Shown piece after piece: positions 1 through 11,990 of a DNA stretch of 64,000 bases (its first letter is position 1; every line of letters starts with the position of its first letter). Source of the DNA: Symbiodinium natans (Eukaryota; Sar; Dinophyceae; Suessiales; Symbiodiniaceae); NCBI GenBank assembly GCA_905221605.1, contig CAJNDS010002485.1, positions 82,001-146,000 on the forward strand, written 5' to 3'. Under the pieces are notes generated by a model. That model was not told the origin of the DNA, ran no database searches, and saw only the letters and a list, made by a program, of their open reading frames with translations. A program made the translations under genes and the position numbers.

Positions 1-17
1 GATTCTTGTTCGGAGCT

Positions 18-23
<6 letters not shown>

Positions 24-45
<22 letters not shown>
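24..45. repeat. Poly-C homopolymer
   Basis: A run of about 20 C sits near the left edge of the window, directly before the first CCCTAAA units. Similar G runs occur at 4607-4626, 16220-16238 and 27659-27677. The length may be unreliable in an assembly. Confidence 0.8.
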
Positions 46-48
<3 letters not shown>

Positions 49-1365
49 CCCTAAAACCCTAAACAACCCTAAACAAGACGCTTCGCGCTGTGTAAGTTTC
101 GCGACTTCTAAGCCTACAGGCTAAGCCACCAAACCCTAGATCGCCAACCCAGCTCAAAAAAGCTTGAGTCCTGGAAGGATTAGGGTTTAGAGTTTAGGGT
201 TTAGGGTTTAGGGTCTAGGGTTGTACGGCTTGGGCCTTTCAACTTTGGTACCCATCGCCACAGACACCGAGGCAAAGGCTAACAAGCAGCTTGGCTGTTA
301 TAGAACTTGCCTGTTGTTTTCATAGCCAGAAATCAATTGCAATGTACAAATTCTACGAATTTAGGGTTTAGGGTTGTGGCTTGGTATATATTATTCAAAC
401 CAGGCAAAGTCCACTGACGTTGAGATGGTCTTGCAGATGCACTAGGGTTTCACGACCTTCACGACCTTTACATGAAACCGGACAAGATCTTGGCTATGGC
501 AGTCTGTATTGAAGAAGCCCCAAACGCTAAACCCTCAACCCCAAGCCCTGAACCCTAGGCAACAAAACTACTGTATTGAGGCACTCTCAGCCCGTAACTG
601 CCTAAACCCTTTTGGAACTACTCAGGGTTTTGTGTTTCGGGTTCCCCCCCCCCCCCAACAAAAAAACAGTTTGCCGGGCTTAAGAATTTGGGCTTGCGTG
701 CCTCGATCCGAGTTCACGCGCTCCTGCATCTGCCTGCCGCGGGGGGGTGGGGGGTGGGGGGTGTGGAGCGTTTCTGGTTTAGGGCTTAGGGCTTAGGGCG
801 TAGGGCGTTGGGCGTAGAGCTTAGGCGTAGAGCTTAGGGCTTAGCGGCTTAGCGGCTTAGCGGCTTAGGGCTTGGCGCTTGTTGGGGCTTCGGTTTTTGG
901 CAATGCTTTCAGGCTTTAGGGTTTAGGTCAGTAAGCCCCATGAGTCCCTACCTGATACACTCTGAGTCCCAAGACCAAAAGACCAAAACCTCCAACCCCT
1001 CCCAAAACAAGAGGTTGCCCACACTATCGACCCAAAACCCTGGGATGTGACCCTAAACCCTTTCCTAAACCCTAAACCCTAAACCCTAAACCCTAAACTT
1101 CTTGATCAAAGGCCTTCTGCCGAGGCTCGAGCATAAACCCGGAAAACCCTAAAAACAACGTTCAAAAACCCTAAAAGCTCCCCAACACCCCCTATTCTTA
1201 TAACCCCCAAAAACCCAAGAACCCTGAACCCGAAAACTCTTCAAAGCCCTAAAACCTCTGAAGCCCCTAAATCCCCTAAATCTCTCAAAGCCCCTAATTC
1301 CACCAAAACCTCTAACGCCCCTAAGCCCTAGGCCCTGAAGCCTAAACCCTAAGCCCTAAAGCCCC

Positions 1366-1578
1366 TACGTGGAGGTTCGTGGTACTTACCAATTCTAACT
1401 GTACTTATAACTTATCAGCCCCTGAAGTGCTAATATGGTTATAAGTACAATTATAATTGGGCAATAAGTACTCTAACCCTAAACCCTAAACCCTAAACCC
1501 TAAACCCTAAACCCTAAACCCTAAACCTTAAACCCTAAACCACTATACAGGTTAATAGGTACCATGAACCTCCAAGTA
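1366..1578. mobile_element. MITE-like family A, copy 1, split by a telomeric array
   Basis: The left end reads TACGTGGAGGTTCGTGGTAC and the right end is its inverse (GTACCATGAACCTCCAAGTA). The element sits between TA dinucleotides, as expected for a TA target duplication. A CCCTAAA array (about 1473-1540) lies inside the right arm. It is flanked by two versions of the same element sequence (GGGCAATAAGTAC before, GGTTAATAGGTAC after). Without the array the copy would be close to the 103-146-bp size of the uninterrupted copies at 12333, 15877 and 29802. Confidence 0.75.
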
Positions 1579-2264
1579 GCGGCCTCTCCAGGAGTGCCAG
1601 GCGGTCGAGGCAACCTACCCACTTGCGCTCGTGAGGGATTTTTGAGGGTTTAGAGTTTAGAGTTTAGGGTTTAGGGTTTAGGGTTTAGATTTTAGGGTTT
1701 TGAGGAGTTTTAAGGGCTTTAGGGCTTCTCAACCTAGAGGGCTTCGTTGGGCTTGGGGGTGTAGGGGTGTAGGACTGTGTAGGGTCTCGCCCCAAACCCT
1801 CAATGTAAGACACCTACCTGACTGCACCGTTTTAGTACCAGGCTCTGAACGAAAGACTTCGGAATTCAGTAGTGTATCATCTTAGTCGAAGAGGATCTCG
1901 GATTTAGGACGAAACCTATACGACTATACGAAGTTGGGGAGAGGATTGAAGGGGACCCCAGAGCCGGAACATGAGGGCACGATGTCTGCAAAAGGAGGCC
2001 GACATCATGTCCTGCAATGGGCCACTCCTGAGACCGCCTGGAGGTATATCAAATTCTTTTGGAAATTCATCACTATATATAGATCTATATATCTATAGAT
2101 ATATATATATAGAGGTACGGCGCAAGAAGATGCAACCTTTTTCCACCCAAGGAGTCCCTACCTGCCCGAAAGCTTAGATGGTCAGTTCTCAAAATCATGG
2201 TCCCTTTTTGGGTACTGTAAGTCTTCGGGGGCAGCCTGTATAATCATCACCCCACAAGGGACCC

Positions 2265-2432
2265 TACGGTAAACTTCAGAGAGTTGGAACATGGTTTAAG
2301 CCCTAAACCCTAAACCCTAAACCCGAACCCTAAACCCGAAACCCTAAACCCTAAGGATGACTCGAGCTGGGACTCCCTTTAGTATCCCTTTTGGGGTATG
2401 AGGATGAGGATGTTCCAACTTTTTGGAGCTTA
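2265..2432 (-). mobile_element. MITE-like family B, copy 1, split by a telomeric array
   Basis: The terminal inverted repeats are of the type GTAAACTCCRAAAAGTTGG. The copy is the reverse complement of the element at 2656-2772 and shares its interior (CCTCATACCCCAAAAGG). It differs by a CCCTAAA array (about 2301-2354) at a position that in the other copy reads CCTTAAACC, itself one mismatch from a telomere unit. Confidence 0.72.
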
Positions 2433-2655
2433 GCGAGATTTTGATCTTGCCTTCGCAAGTGCTCAGCTACCTCCCCCCTACCCCGTGTGTACCTTCCGTA
2501 TGTTTCAGCCCCTGAGCTCATAAACCCTATAACTAAAACGTCAAGATTAGGGCCTAGCACACTTCGAGAGATCGTGCCTCCGAAGGTGTCGTTCGCCAGC
2601 TTCAGCGTCTGGTCATTCCTTGGCTCGTTTAGGATTCAGGGTTTAGGGTTTGTGC

Positions 2656-2772
2656 ACAGTAAACTCCAAAAAGTTGGAACATCCTTATCCTCATACCCCA
2701 AAAGGTATACTAAAGGGATTCCCTGCTCTAATCACCCTTAAACCATGTTCCAACTTTCCGGAGTTTACTGTA
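2656..2772 (+). mobile_element. MITE-like family B, copy 2 (uninterrupted)
   Basis: A 117-bp palindromic element with CAGTAAACTCC at the left and GGAGTTTACTGTA at the right. Inside, GTTGGAACAT near the left end is matched by ATGTTCCAAC near the right end. It has no coding capacity. It is the intact reference for the interrupted inverse copy at 2265-2432, about 220 bp away. Confidence 0.75.
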
Positions 2773-3243
2773 GGGTTTAGGCTTTATAGCTTGTGACTTG
2801 GAGTTCAGCGTGTAATATAGGGGCCTGAATAATTAGAATAGGGTTTTTGGGGTTAGTCTAGAAAAAAACACAGGGACCAGATGGGAATACTACTAGTAAT
2901 TCTTCCGACCCGTATATTAGGGCTTAAGGGTTGAGGGCTGGGAGTTTCGGGTTTGGGGATTTAGGGAGCTCAGGGCATTTCGGGAGTTTCGAGCTTGGGC
3001 TTGGAGAGTACTGCTTCCTAAACCCTAAACCCTAAACCCTAAACCCTAAACCCTAAACCCTAAACCCTAAACCCGAAACCCGAAACCTTAAACCTGAAAC
3101 CCTAAACCCTAAGCGAAAACAACCTCAAGGGGGCCCAGGGAGGAGGGATGAGCTAAGATGCTCAGTAGATGAGAAATGCACAGGGCAAACCCCAAACCCC
3201 CCCAAAAACCCTAAACCTTCAGGGTTTAGGGTTTAGGGTTTAG

Positions 3244-3382
3244 GGTTGATCTTTACGAAAGAACTGTTGTGAGGCCATAAGTTTAGAGTTTTAAGCTTTT
3301 ACTAACCCCCAAACCTTATGAAACGACTCAAAACTACCCAACAACTCCGCCTCACAACAGTCCTTTCTGTAAGGGTTAACCT
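3244..3382. mobile_element. Palindromic MITE-like element C
   Basis: About 30 bp of inverted repeat bound a 139-bp segment. The left arm contains ACTGTTGTGAGGC and the right arm contains GCCTCACAACAGT, each followed outward by a matching GAAAG/CTTTC and TTAC/GTAA. Only one copy was seen in the window. No reading frame is present. Confidence 0.65.
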
Positions 3383-3711
3383 TGTTCAAAAGCGGTTCAT
3401 TCATGAGGGAATCATCGAAGTCTTTAAAGGGAATCAGAGAGGGTTGTGGGGTCTGAGTCCAGGTACACCTCTTTGAAAAGCAGAGGGAACAAGGGACTGT
3501 GGGGTCTAGTCGTTTAGGGCCTAGGGTTTAGGGCTCGGGGTCTAGGGATTAGGGAGTTTGGGGTTTAGAGTTTGGGGTTTGGGGTTTGGGGTTTAGGGTT
3601 TAGGGTTTAGGGTTTGTTGGGCGAGGCGCAACTCAGAGCACATCGTGATGAGATCGTTGCGCAGGTCCCGCACTGCATTGCCGTGCCTGGGCTTCAAGGA
3701 TCCAAAAGGTA

Positions 3712-3885
3712 GGGTTTAGGGTTTAGGGTTTAGGGTTTAGGGTTTAGGGTTTAGGGTTTAGGGTTTAGGGTTTAGGGTTTAGGGTTTAGGGTTTAGGGTT
3801 GAGGGTTGAGGGTTGAGGGTTGAGGCTTGAGGGTTGAGGGTGAAGGGTTTTGGGTTTAGGGTTTAGGGTTTAGGGTTTAGGGTCC
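3712..3885 (+). repeat. Long telomere-type array with TTGAGGG variant block
   Basis: About eleven perfect TTTAGGG units are followed by about six TTGAGGG-type units, then return to TTTAGGG and TCTAGGG-type units. The variant copies are adjacent to each other, which points to local duplication of mutated units rather than random decay. Confidence 0.9.
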
Positions 3886-3889
3886 AGGG

Positions 3890-5310
3890 TCTAGGGTCTA
3901 CTAGACCCAGGAATTACATGGGCATAAAAAGGGTGCCCGTTTTAAGGGGATGACAAGGGAACCCCCAACCCAGAAAAAGGAAATAAGGGTCTACTTTAGG
4001 TCCTGGTCTAATTACAATGAGCCGCAGAGGGTGTTCAGCGTGAAGTGGTTTTGGGGATGGCAGCAGCAGTTGAGACCTTGGGATTCGCTGGCAGTGGACC
4101 TGATAGGCTTCAGTGGGCACCCGAGCGGTGAGGGTTTAGGGTTTAGGGTTTACGGTTTGGGGTTTCAGCAGACCCGAATACCCTACAACCTTCGTTTAGG
4201 GTTCAGGGCTTGGGGTAAAGGCTTTCTAGGTGTCGTTCTTCGCCAAACCCTCAATCGCTGAATGCATCAATCTCGATATATCCGGAACCACAATAAGCAG
4301 AAAGGGGCAAACTCTAAGTTATCCCCATATTGCCCTTATAAGGAAGAACACTTTTTGGGGGATAGCACTATCCAGCTGATAATGCTTGCAACCATTGTAC
4401 CTAACACAATTGTATCTGACGCGAATGGACCTGGTCAGGCAGACGCATAAACTGCGCGCTACCTGCTGCCTGTTGTGCTGTGTCATCTCCCTATGCACCT
4501 AGCCTAGCCAACCTTTGCAAGGGTACCACCCTACCCAAAACATGGAGAGTTGAGGAGTTTGAGCTTTCTAGGGGCGGGGTGGACGGATGGGTGAACCGGG
4601 AGGAGAGGGGGGGGGGGGGGGGGGGGCGAAGGATTTAGGGCCTTAAGCCCCAAACCCCAAACCGCAGTCCTGAACTCCGCTTAGTCTACCTGAGGATAGC
4701 ACATTGCATTCGCGTCGTCCTGACAGGTCCGGCCCAACGCTTGACTAAACCCTGGACTTCAAGGTTTAGGGGTCAGGGTTGGGGGCTTAGGGCTTGGGGT
4801 TTTGGGTTTGGGGTTGACTAAAGAAGCTTCCGACTGGGAAGTTGACTGCATGAGCACGTCAACCCTGCTTCGGCGAATCTGTGAGAAAAGCAGCCTCACG
4901 AAAACGGCAATACAAGTTGCGACACCCACAACGATCTAGGTTGGGATGTTGCCTCCTATGCTAACAGTCCTTAATCGGGATTGTCGTACCCGCTACTACA
5001 ATCCCTATTACGGACTGCTAATAGGGGGGGAACATCCAAGATCTACGGTTTTGGTTTTAGGGTGCACGGTTCAGAAGTGATTTCTGTCATCAACGGGCAA
5101 AGCAGATCCCTCAACCCTAGAACTCCATTAAATTACCTAGCGTCCGATCAGGGAACTCACCGACTGCAATAACGACGTAGGTTTTGGGCTCGCATCCTGC
5201 ACATTGGAAACCCTGAACCCCAAGTAAAATCTAAACCATGAGCCCTAAACCCCAAACGTAAACCTCAAACCCCAAACACCCTTTGAAAAAAAAAAACATC
5301 CCTCCCAACC
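3890..5310. other. Gene-free stretch between telomeric islands
   Basis: Short open frames occur (for example 3950-4261 and 4262-4450), but none shows domain-like composition, length or support from a second exon. Only scattered single TTTAGGG units and a poly-G run (4607-4626) were recognised. Confidence 0.5.
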
Positions 5311-6494
5311 TTGAAGCCTAAACCCTAAACCCTAAACCCTAAACCCACCTAAACCCCACATTCTAAACGTTTAAACCCTTAAACTTGAAAAAACCCCTAA
5401 ACGTTTAAACCCCTAAGCACTAAACCCTAAACCCCAACCCTAAACCCTAAACCCTAAACCTTATAAACCCTAAACCTTAACCCTAAACCCTAAACCCTGC
5501 GTCCTAAGCCCCACCGCGCCTGGCGCTGTTCCAGCCGCCGCTCCGCTGCGCGAAGGTCCGCATCCGAACCTCGGAGGCATGCCGTCGACAGGGGGCATAG
5601 GGTTTAAGGTTGAGGGCTTAGGGTTTAGGGTTTAGGGTTAGGGGCGCGATAAGGGTCTGGGGTTGATGGTACAGGGTTCAGTGGGCGAGCCGCCGCCACA
5701 TACAGCGAATTATTCTCTAGATTCTTCAGCCAATCAAGTTTGCTCAATAAAGCGCCAGAGCTGGGATACAATGAGCTTGAAGGCTGTCCCGATTGCGCCC
5801 TTCTAAACCCTAAACCCTAAACCCTGTACCCTAAACCCTAAACCCCAAGCAGTTCAGCCTAAGCTGCTCAAGAACGGTTTGGGAGGCCTGGAGGCTTTCA
5901 GCAGACCCCTCAGAAGCCCCTGGCACGCCATCCTGGAGGCCCCCAGGCACCCTAAACCCTGAAGCCTAAACCCTAAAGAGCATGAAGGCATGAAAGGGCC
6001 TTTCGGCCCAGACGCTCCCCACCAGCGCATACCTGAAAGGTGGGAATCCTTTGCCTTGTGGCCCCAAGTGACCCCCAAAGTCCAATCGCCCAAATCCTCC
6101 AAAACGCAAGCCAACTTAATTGCCAGAGTGTCCCAAATGACCCAATTTGAAGTGCACCGAGTATGTGTCAAGTATTCCATGTGCTTGGAAAGTTTGCCAA
6201 CAATTGCCAACAGTATTATTGCAACTCTTCCCACGTGACCCATATGGACCTCAAGTGCTCCAAGCATTTGAAGCGTCCAAGTGAAGGGTTTAGGGTTTAG
6301 GGTTTAGGGTTTGGGGTTTAGGGTTTAGGGTTTAGGGTTTAGGGTTTAGGGTTTAGGGCAACGTGTGTCATGTGGGAAGTTTGAGTCGCTTTGGCTTGGG
6401 CTGGCTCCGGTTTGCTTCGCTGCGTGTTGTGAATGGGTGGCCTTGGGGTGGGGATGTCTTCACACTCTTGCGTTCAGCTGGCCAATGCTACACA

Positions 6495-6645
6495 CTGAAC
6501 CCTAAGCCTTAAGCCCTAAACCCTAAACCCTGAACCCTGAAACCTGAACCCTGAACGTTGACCCTGAACCCTGAACCCTGAACCCTGAACCCTGAACCCT
6601 GAACCCTGAACCCTGAACCCTAAACCCTAAACCCTAAACCCTACC
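6495..6645 (-). repeat. CCCTGAA variant telomere array
   Basis: About ten consecutive CCCTGAA units (variant of CCCTAAA) are bounded on both sides by normal CCCTAAA units. The same variant on the other strand (TTCAGGG) forms arrays at 9430-9470 and 10723-10790. Confidence 0.85.
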
Positions 6646-8844
6646 ATCCACTCCAGGGCCCCCCTGCCGGCTGCCGGCAGCCTCACCTGCAGCTGCTCCT
6701 GGATGCAGCGCCCCAACTGTGTAGGGTTTAGGGTTTAGGGTTTAGGGTTTAGGGTTTTGGGGTTTTGGGGTTTTGGGGTTTTGGGGTTTGGGGTTTGGGT
6801 TTTGGGGTTTAGGGTTTAAGGTTCCCTACTATTCCAGGAAGAGGGTTTATGGAAAATGTACAGGGTTTGTGTCCGGAGTTTTGCGGGGGTTTTGTCGGGA
6901 CTGTTTTGGACACTTAGTTTTGCTTTCGGCCCGACCTGTTGAGTCTTTTCGGTTTTGCTGTCTTTGTTTGTGGCCTGTACCCCTACTAGTGGTGGTGCTC
7001 CCTGAAGGGGCTTGCGACCAGGGGGTGTGCAGGAGGGGTGGGGTTTAGGGTTTAGGGTTTAGGGTTTAGGGTTTAGAGTTTAGGGTTTCGGGTTTAGGGT
7101 TTAGGGTTTACGGTTTAGGGTTTAGGGCTTAGAGTTTAGGGTTTAGGGCCTGGTGGGAACTCCCGAGGCCTCTCGGGTTTTGAAGGGCTTTTGGGGTCTT
7201 TCAAGACCCCGTCTCTTGAAGTCTTTCTCTTGGGCTCTTCGAAGGATTCTTGCAGCCCATCGAAGTTTGCAAGTCTTGAATGAATCACATACAATTTCCA
7301 TTCCTCCTGGCCTGGGGGGTTTAGGGTTAAGGTTCAGCCGCAGAGTTTATTAGGGTAGGGTTCCGTAGGAACCCAGCAGAAGGAATGAGGCCACTAGCAA
7401 CAAGAAGATGCCCTAAAAGCCCAGAAATCACGTGCGCGTCGAAGGGAGCTACTCTGTATAAATACAAAAGGCCTCGGGTTTAGGGTTTAGGGTTTAGGGC
7501 TTGGGGTTTAGGGGTCTACTGACTGTGTGGCCTTAGCCAGTGTTTCAGCATGGGGTGGGAGCTGTCCATCAACAAGATGCCCCCGAGTAGCCGTTAGAAA
7601 GACCTCACTCAGTCTCAGGTCCCTAAACCCTGTAATATGTAATCATGCACAAAAACCTAATAACATATTTGTATTTTGATATACATATATGTATATCTGT
7701 GTAATTGTAAATAATGAATAATAATTAGAAATAGTACAAATACTACGAAACAATAGTAACACATGATGAGGATAAACATTAATGATAGCACTATACCCTA
7801 AACTTTTAACCCCTAATGCCTCCAGCCTTTTAGGTTTTAGCAAGGCTTCGGAACTTAGTCTGTGTAGTTGTGGAAGCTTGTACAGCCTGGCTTTCCAAGC
7901 ATATGGTCTTTCCAGGTAGGGTTTAGGGCTTAGGTTTAGGGTGTAGGGTGTCGGCTGAGGGTGTAGGGTTTCGGCTTTAGGTTAGGGTTTAGGGCTTAGG
8001 GCTTAGGGTTTAGGGTGAAGGGTTTAGGATTGAGGGTTTAGGGTCTCGTCGGGTCCGGGGTTTAGGGCTTAGGGATCAGGATGACGAAATAGCAGTCTTG
8101 GCTCTAGTTATTCTGCATCGCTACACCTACCTCAAGCGTCCGAAAGTCCCGAAGAACCTGAACCCTAAAACCCTAAAACCCTCTAACTCCGTAACCTCAT
8201 AACCCTGGGTTCAGGGTTTAGGCTTAGGGTTTAGCCCTCGACAGCATGGGCGCCTGGAAGCGGCGCGCTTCGCTGCCCTGCCTGCACCAAGCCCCTAAAC
8301 CCTAAACTCTAAAACATAAACCCTAACAGGCTTTGGGGTTTAGGGTCATTTCTGCGGGCGCTTAGGGTTTAGGGTTGAGGGTTTAGGGCGTTTTGGGTTA
8401 AGGATTGACGGTGTGCAGTTTAAGGTTTCGGGCGGAACCTCGCCATAGGCCCGACCATTCGGGATTGCAGCTCAACAATGAAACTAGCCCCGGCAACGTC
8501 CAAAGATATTTAAAGCCAATGTAGATACAGATAGACATAGATATAGATGTATGTATACATATCGATAAATAGGTATGCGACAACCCTCTCAGGGTTTAGG
8601 GCTTGGGAATCCGAAGCCCTTCATTTTTCAATCCCGAGCCCTTAAGCTACCCCAAGTTACCCAAAGCTACCCTAAACCCGAAACTAACCCTAAACCCTAA
8701 AACCCTAAACCTTAAACCCCCAAACCCCAACGCCCAAAGCTCCTAACTGAGCCACTCCGGGGCACCGGGGCCTTTCCAGCTCACAGAGTCTTGGTGCGAG
8801 CCCGAGGAGATGGGCCAACTTCTCCTACCGCTTAGGCTGGGTTT

Positions 8845-8970
8845 AGGGTTTAGGGTTCTAGGGTTCTAGGGTTCTAGGGTTCTAGGGTTTTAGGGTTTTA
8901 GGGTTTTAGGGTTTTAGGGTTTTAGGGTTTTAGGGTTTTAGGGTTTTAGGATTAGGGTTTGGGGTTTAGG
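8845..8970 (+). repeat. Octamer variant arrays TTCTAGGG and TTTTAGGG
   Basis: Four TTCTAGGG octamers (about 8856-8887) are followed by about eight TTTTAGGG octamers (about 8888-8950), flanked by normal heptamers. The two octamers differ by one base, so one block probably arose from the other after a one-base insertion in a heptamer. Confidence 0.88.
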
Positions 8971-9037
8971 GTTCAGGTACAACAGCTCGGGCTTCCCATG
9001 CCTGAGATGGCCATCTCTGAGTTGGTTAGTCGGGAAT

Positions 9038-9116
9038 AAGGGAATGAGGTACCCGATGTCCCCCTATGTATGCCCTTTAAGGGATTATGTCGAGTACCTC
9101 ATGCTCTCATTCCCTT
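9038..9116. repeat. Imperfect inverted repeat (hairpin)
   Basis: AAGGGAATGAGGTACCCGAT at the left is matched imperfectly by an inverted copy ending in CTCATTCCCTT at the right, with a loop of about 30 bases. It resembles the other small palindromic elements of this block, but only one copy was noticed. Confidence 0.5.
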
Positions 9117-9815
9117 GCTGACACAGGCTTGGGCGAAGTAAAAGCGGACTCGGGAGAATGCAAACTTTGCTCACCAAGTCACCACCCTAAACCCCCGAAG
9201 TGCGCAGGGTCCTAAGCAAAAAACAATCAGGTTTTGCAGGGATTTTCCGGCTTCGGGCGCCGCTTAACCCTAAACCCTAACCCTAAACCCTTTATCCTAA
9301 CCCTAAACCCCGGAAGCTAAACCGCATCCAGCGTCCTCGAAGGCAGCGAACTGGTCAGTCAGCTGCTCCTCAAAGGACAAGGAGAAGATAGAAAGTCGGT
9401 GGGTCTAAGGTTGGCTTTGGGTGTTGGTTTAGGGTGTACAGGGTTCAGGGTTCAGGGTTCAGGGTTCAGGGTTTAGGGTTTAGGGTTTAGGGTTTAGGGT
9501 TTAGGGTTTAGGGTTTAGGGTTCAGGGGAAGTCAGAAAAGGCATCCACCCTCCCGAACCCGAGCCTAAGCCCTTGAAGCTTCGTCCGCCCACCACCTCTC
9601 GGCCCTAAGCCGTTTAAGCCCATCAGTTGAGGGTTTCGTGTTTAGGGTTCAGGGTTTACCCTAAACCCTAAACCCTAAACCCTACACCCTACACCCTAAA
9701 CCCTAAACCCTAAACCCTAAACCCTCAACCCTATCCAACACAGGTTCACTCGACTTGGCCCACGTGACACGGCAGGGATGCCACAGAGGCAGGGGAGACC
9801 CTAAACACTAAACCC

Positions 9816-9840
9816 TACAAGGAGGGGCCCCCTTACTGGG
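9816..9840. mobile_element. Palindromic element D, fragment
   Basis: The sequence ACAAGGAGGGGCCCCCTTACT matches the terminal arms of the full element at 9906-10037. It is followed directly by TTTAGGG units, so it looks like one end of an element cut off by a telomeric island. Confidence 0.6.
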
Positions 9841-9905
9841 CTTAGGGTTTAGGGTTTAGGGTTCAGGGTTTATAGGGTTTAGGGTTGAGGGTTTAGGGTT
9901 TAGGC

Positions 9906-10037
9906 TTACAAGGAGGGGCCCCTAGTTATAAGTGGAGTTACAAGTTATAAGAGCCCTATATTGGGTTATAAGGATCCTGAATTAGGTTACAAGCCCCCAA
10001 GCTGCAGTTCCTATAGTAAGGGGGCCCCTCCTTGTAA
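9906..10037. mobile_element. Palindromic MITE-like element D
   Basis: The ends are TTACAAGGAGGGGCCCCTAG and the inverse GTAAGGGGGCCCCTCCTTGTAA. The interior is AT-rich with repeated TTATAA motifs. The element is 132 bp and non-coding. A separate end fragment lies 65 bp upstream. Confidence 0.7.
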
Positions 10038-10039
10038 AT

Positions 10040-10700
10040 ACTAAACCCAAAACCCTCAACACCCTCTTTGTAGTGATCCTCAAGAGCCCCAACCTGTTTA
10101 CCTAGAATTCCGAAGGGTCGAACCAAAAAACCATACAATGAAAAGGCTTTGTAACCTGGAAGAAGGCTTTGGGGCTTGAGAGTTGGGCGGTTGCAGGGCG
10201 AATTGTTCAACTCTGTGGGGATAAGGTTTTTAAGGTCTGAGTTTGGGGCTTATAGGGATTAGGGCCCTGAACTTAGGGGCTGGGTGTCTGAGTGCACCAA
10301 AGCTTATCGAAACTGTGTCAGGGGACGGGAGGAACTGCCCGACCGATGCTTAAGAAATATTTAATGTCTAAAACATCTAATTAAAGCCTGCAGACCCGAA
10401 CGCCCTCAAACCTCTATCTCCCACAACCCGCAAGACCCTTAAACCCCTAAACCCTCAAACCCAATTCCCCGAAACTCGCAAACTCTCAACCAACCATAAC
10501 CTGAAACTACGATTTGCTTAAGAACCCCCCGCAAAAAAAAAAAATCAGAAAAATCACACTCCCCTTGTAATGAAGAATATCTGGCATTTTTGTGGTGTTC
10601 TTAAGCGAATAGTAGAAAACGCTGAGAAGGGCGCCAGGCGGGCTGCAAACTGGCTTTGTTGGAGCCGCAGACGCTGGTCTGGCTCCTCCACCATGGGCCA
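10040..10700. other. Gene-free stretch
   Basis: No repeat island and no convincing gene is seen in these 660 bases. Open frames on both strands are short and overlap each other. Only isolated CCCTAAA-like units were noticed. Confidence 0.45.
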
Positions 10701-10712
10701 TGCTTTGAGGCT

Positions 10713-10808
10713 TCTGCGCTTCGGGTTCAGGGTTCAGGGTTCAGGGTTCAGGGTTCAGGGTTCAGGGTTCAGGGTTCAGGGTTTAGGGTTTAGGGTTTAG
10801 GGTTCAGG
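10713..10808 (+). repeat. TTCAGGG variant telomere array
   Basis: About nine tandem TTCAGGG units run into three TTTAGGG units. The array is read through by a small open frame, which is a by-product of the 7-bp period. Confidence 0.88.
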
Positions 10809-11088
10809 GTCATTCAAATATTTTCTTTGACCCTGAACCATACATTCTTCATAAGATATCCAGGGCGTAGGTTTTTTTAAGGTTTAGAGTTAAGAGTTTA
10901 GGGCACAAGCGGGTTTCGGGTTTTATGCTGGACTGCTTACATGCATGCGCACGCACACTGGTCCTATTCACTCCTCCAAGAAAGCCAAAGGCCCACGTTA
11001 GGGAACCATACTCGCGGACGCCTTGGAGCCTAGTTCGGTAGGGCCCAGCCTGTGCACAAGCCGTCCACACACTGTAGGGCTTCATGTA

Positions 11089-11194
11089 CTATGTGTATAT
11101 ACACACATATATATATATATATATGTATGTATATACATATATATATATATATATATGTACGCGCATATATGTATTTATATATATATACTTATAA

Positions 11195-11250
<56 letters not shown>

Positions 11251-11285
11251 GTACAAGTACATATACATATATACATATACAATTA
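11089..11285. repeat. AT-rich microsatellite (TA)n and (ACATAT)n
   Basis: A mixture of TA dinucleotides and about ten copies of the hexamer ACATAT. It generates open frames of alternating Tyr-Ile or His-Ile on both strands, which I treat as artefacts. Confidence 0.9.
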
Positions 11286-11393
11286 TTGTTTCTTTGCGAA
11301 CCCTGAACCCAACACCCAAAATCGCCCACACAAGATCACGCCTGCGGCCGCACAGCGCTGCGCATCTCGGAGACTTCGCCTGCGGAAAAGGAG

Positions 11394-11426
11394 ACAGACA
11401 GACAGACACAGACACCGACACCGACA

Positions 11427-11475
<49 letters not shown>

Positions 11476-11476
11476 T
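11394..11476. repeat. Hexamer tandem repeat GACACC/GACGCC
   Basis: A few GACA units pass into GACACC and then into about nine GACGCC hexamers. The shift from one hexamer to another that differs by one base repeats the pattern of variant homogenisation seen in the telomeric islands. Confidence 0.88.
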
Positions 11477-11743
11477 ACATCAGACCCCTTTGAAGGAGGT
11501 TGGGGACCATACTAAGGGCGCATGAAACTACCAAGCATCCCTAACCCTAGGGACTTGGGTTTGGGGCTCACCTGTTAAGCTGCCCTAAACCCGAAACCCC
11601 AAACCCTAATCCCTGGCTCCATTAAGGGTTCAAGGAGGTTCAGGGTTGAGGGCGAGGGTTTAGGGCTAGGGTTTAGGGTTTTGGGTGTGGGGTCGGGTCA
11701 GGGGAAGGACTCAGGGCTCATAGTCGCTTCTAGGGGCTGAAAG

Positions 11744-11990
11744 AGGGTTTAGGGTTTAGGGTTTAGGGTTTAGGGTTTAGGGTTTAGGGCTTCAGGTCAG
11801 GGGCGCAGTTGCAAGGCCTTCCAGTAGAGAGAAGCGCTGGTTCAGCGAGGAGGAAGCCTACCAGCAAACAAAACCAGCAAGTTTAGGGTTTAGGGTTTAG
11901 GGTTTAGGGTTTAGGGTTTAGGGTTTAGGATTTAGGGGTTTAGGGTTTAGGGTTTAGGGCTTAGGTTTTAGGGTTTAGGGCTTAGGTTTT
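11744..11990 (+). repeat. Paired telomere-type arrays
   Basis: Two TTTAGGG arrays (about 11744-11790 and 11880-11990) are separated by about 90 bases of unique DNA. The second is bordered by degenerate TTTTAGGG-like units. Confidence 0.85.

Noticed and set aside
1..60. Possible true chromosome end at the left edge (poly-C followed by CCCTAAA).
   Set aside because: Only a few heptamers are present and they are interrupted at once. The array orientation changes repeatedly further in, so this is interstitial sequence, not a telomere cap.
11023..11515. Overlapping open frames on both strands rich in His-Ile, Tyr-Ile and Asp-Ala repeats.
   Set aside because: They are direct translations of the ACATAT, TA and GACGCC microsatellites.
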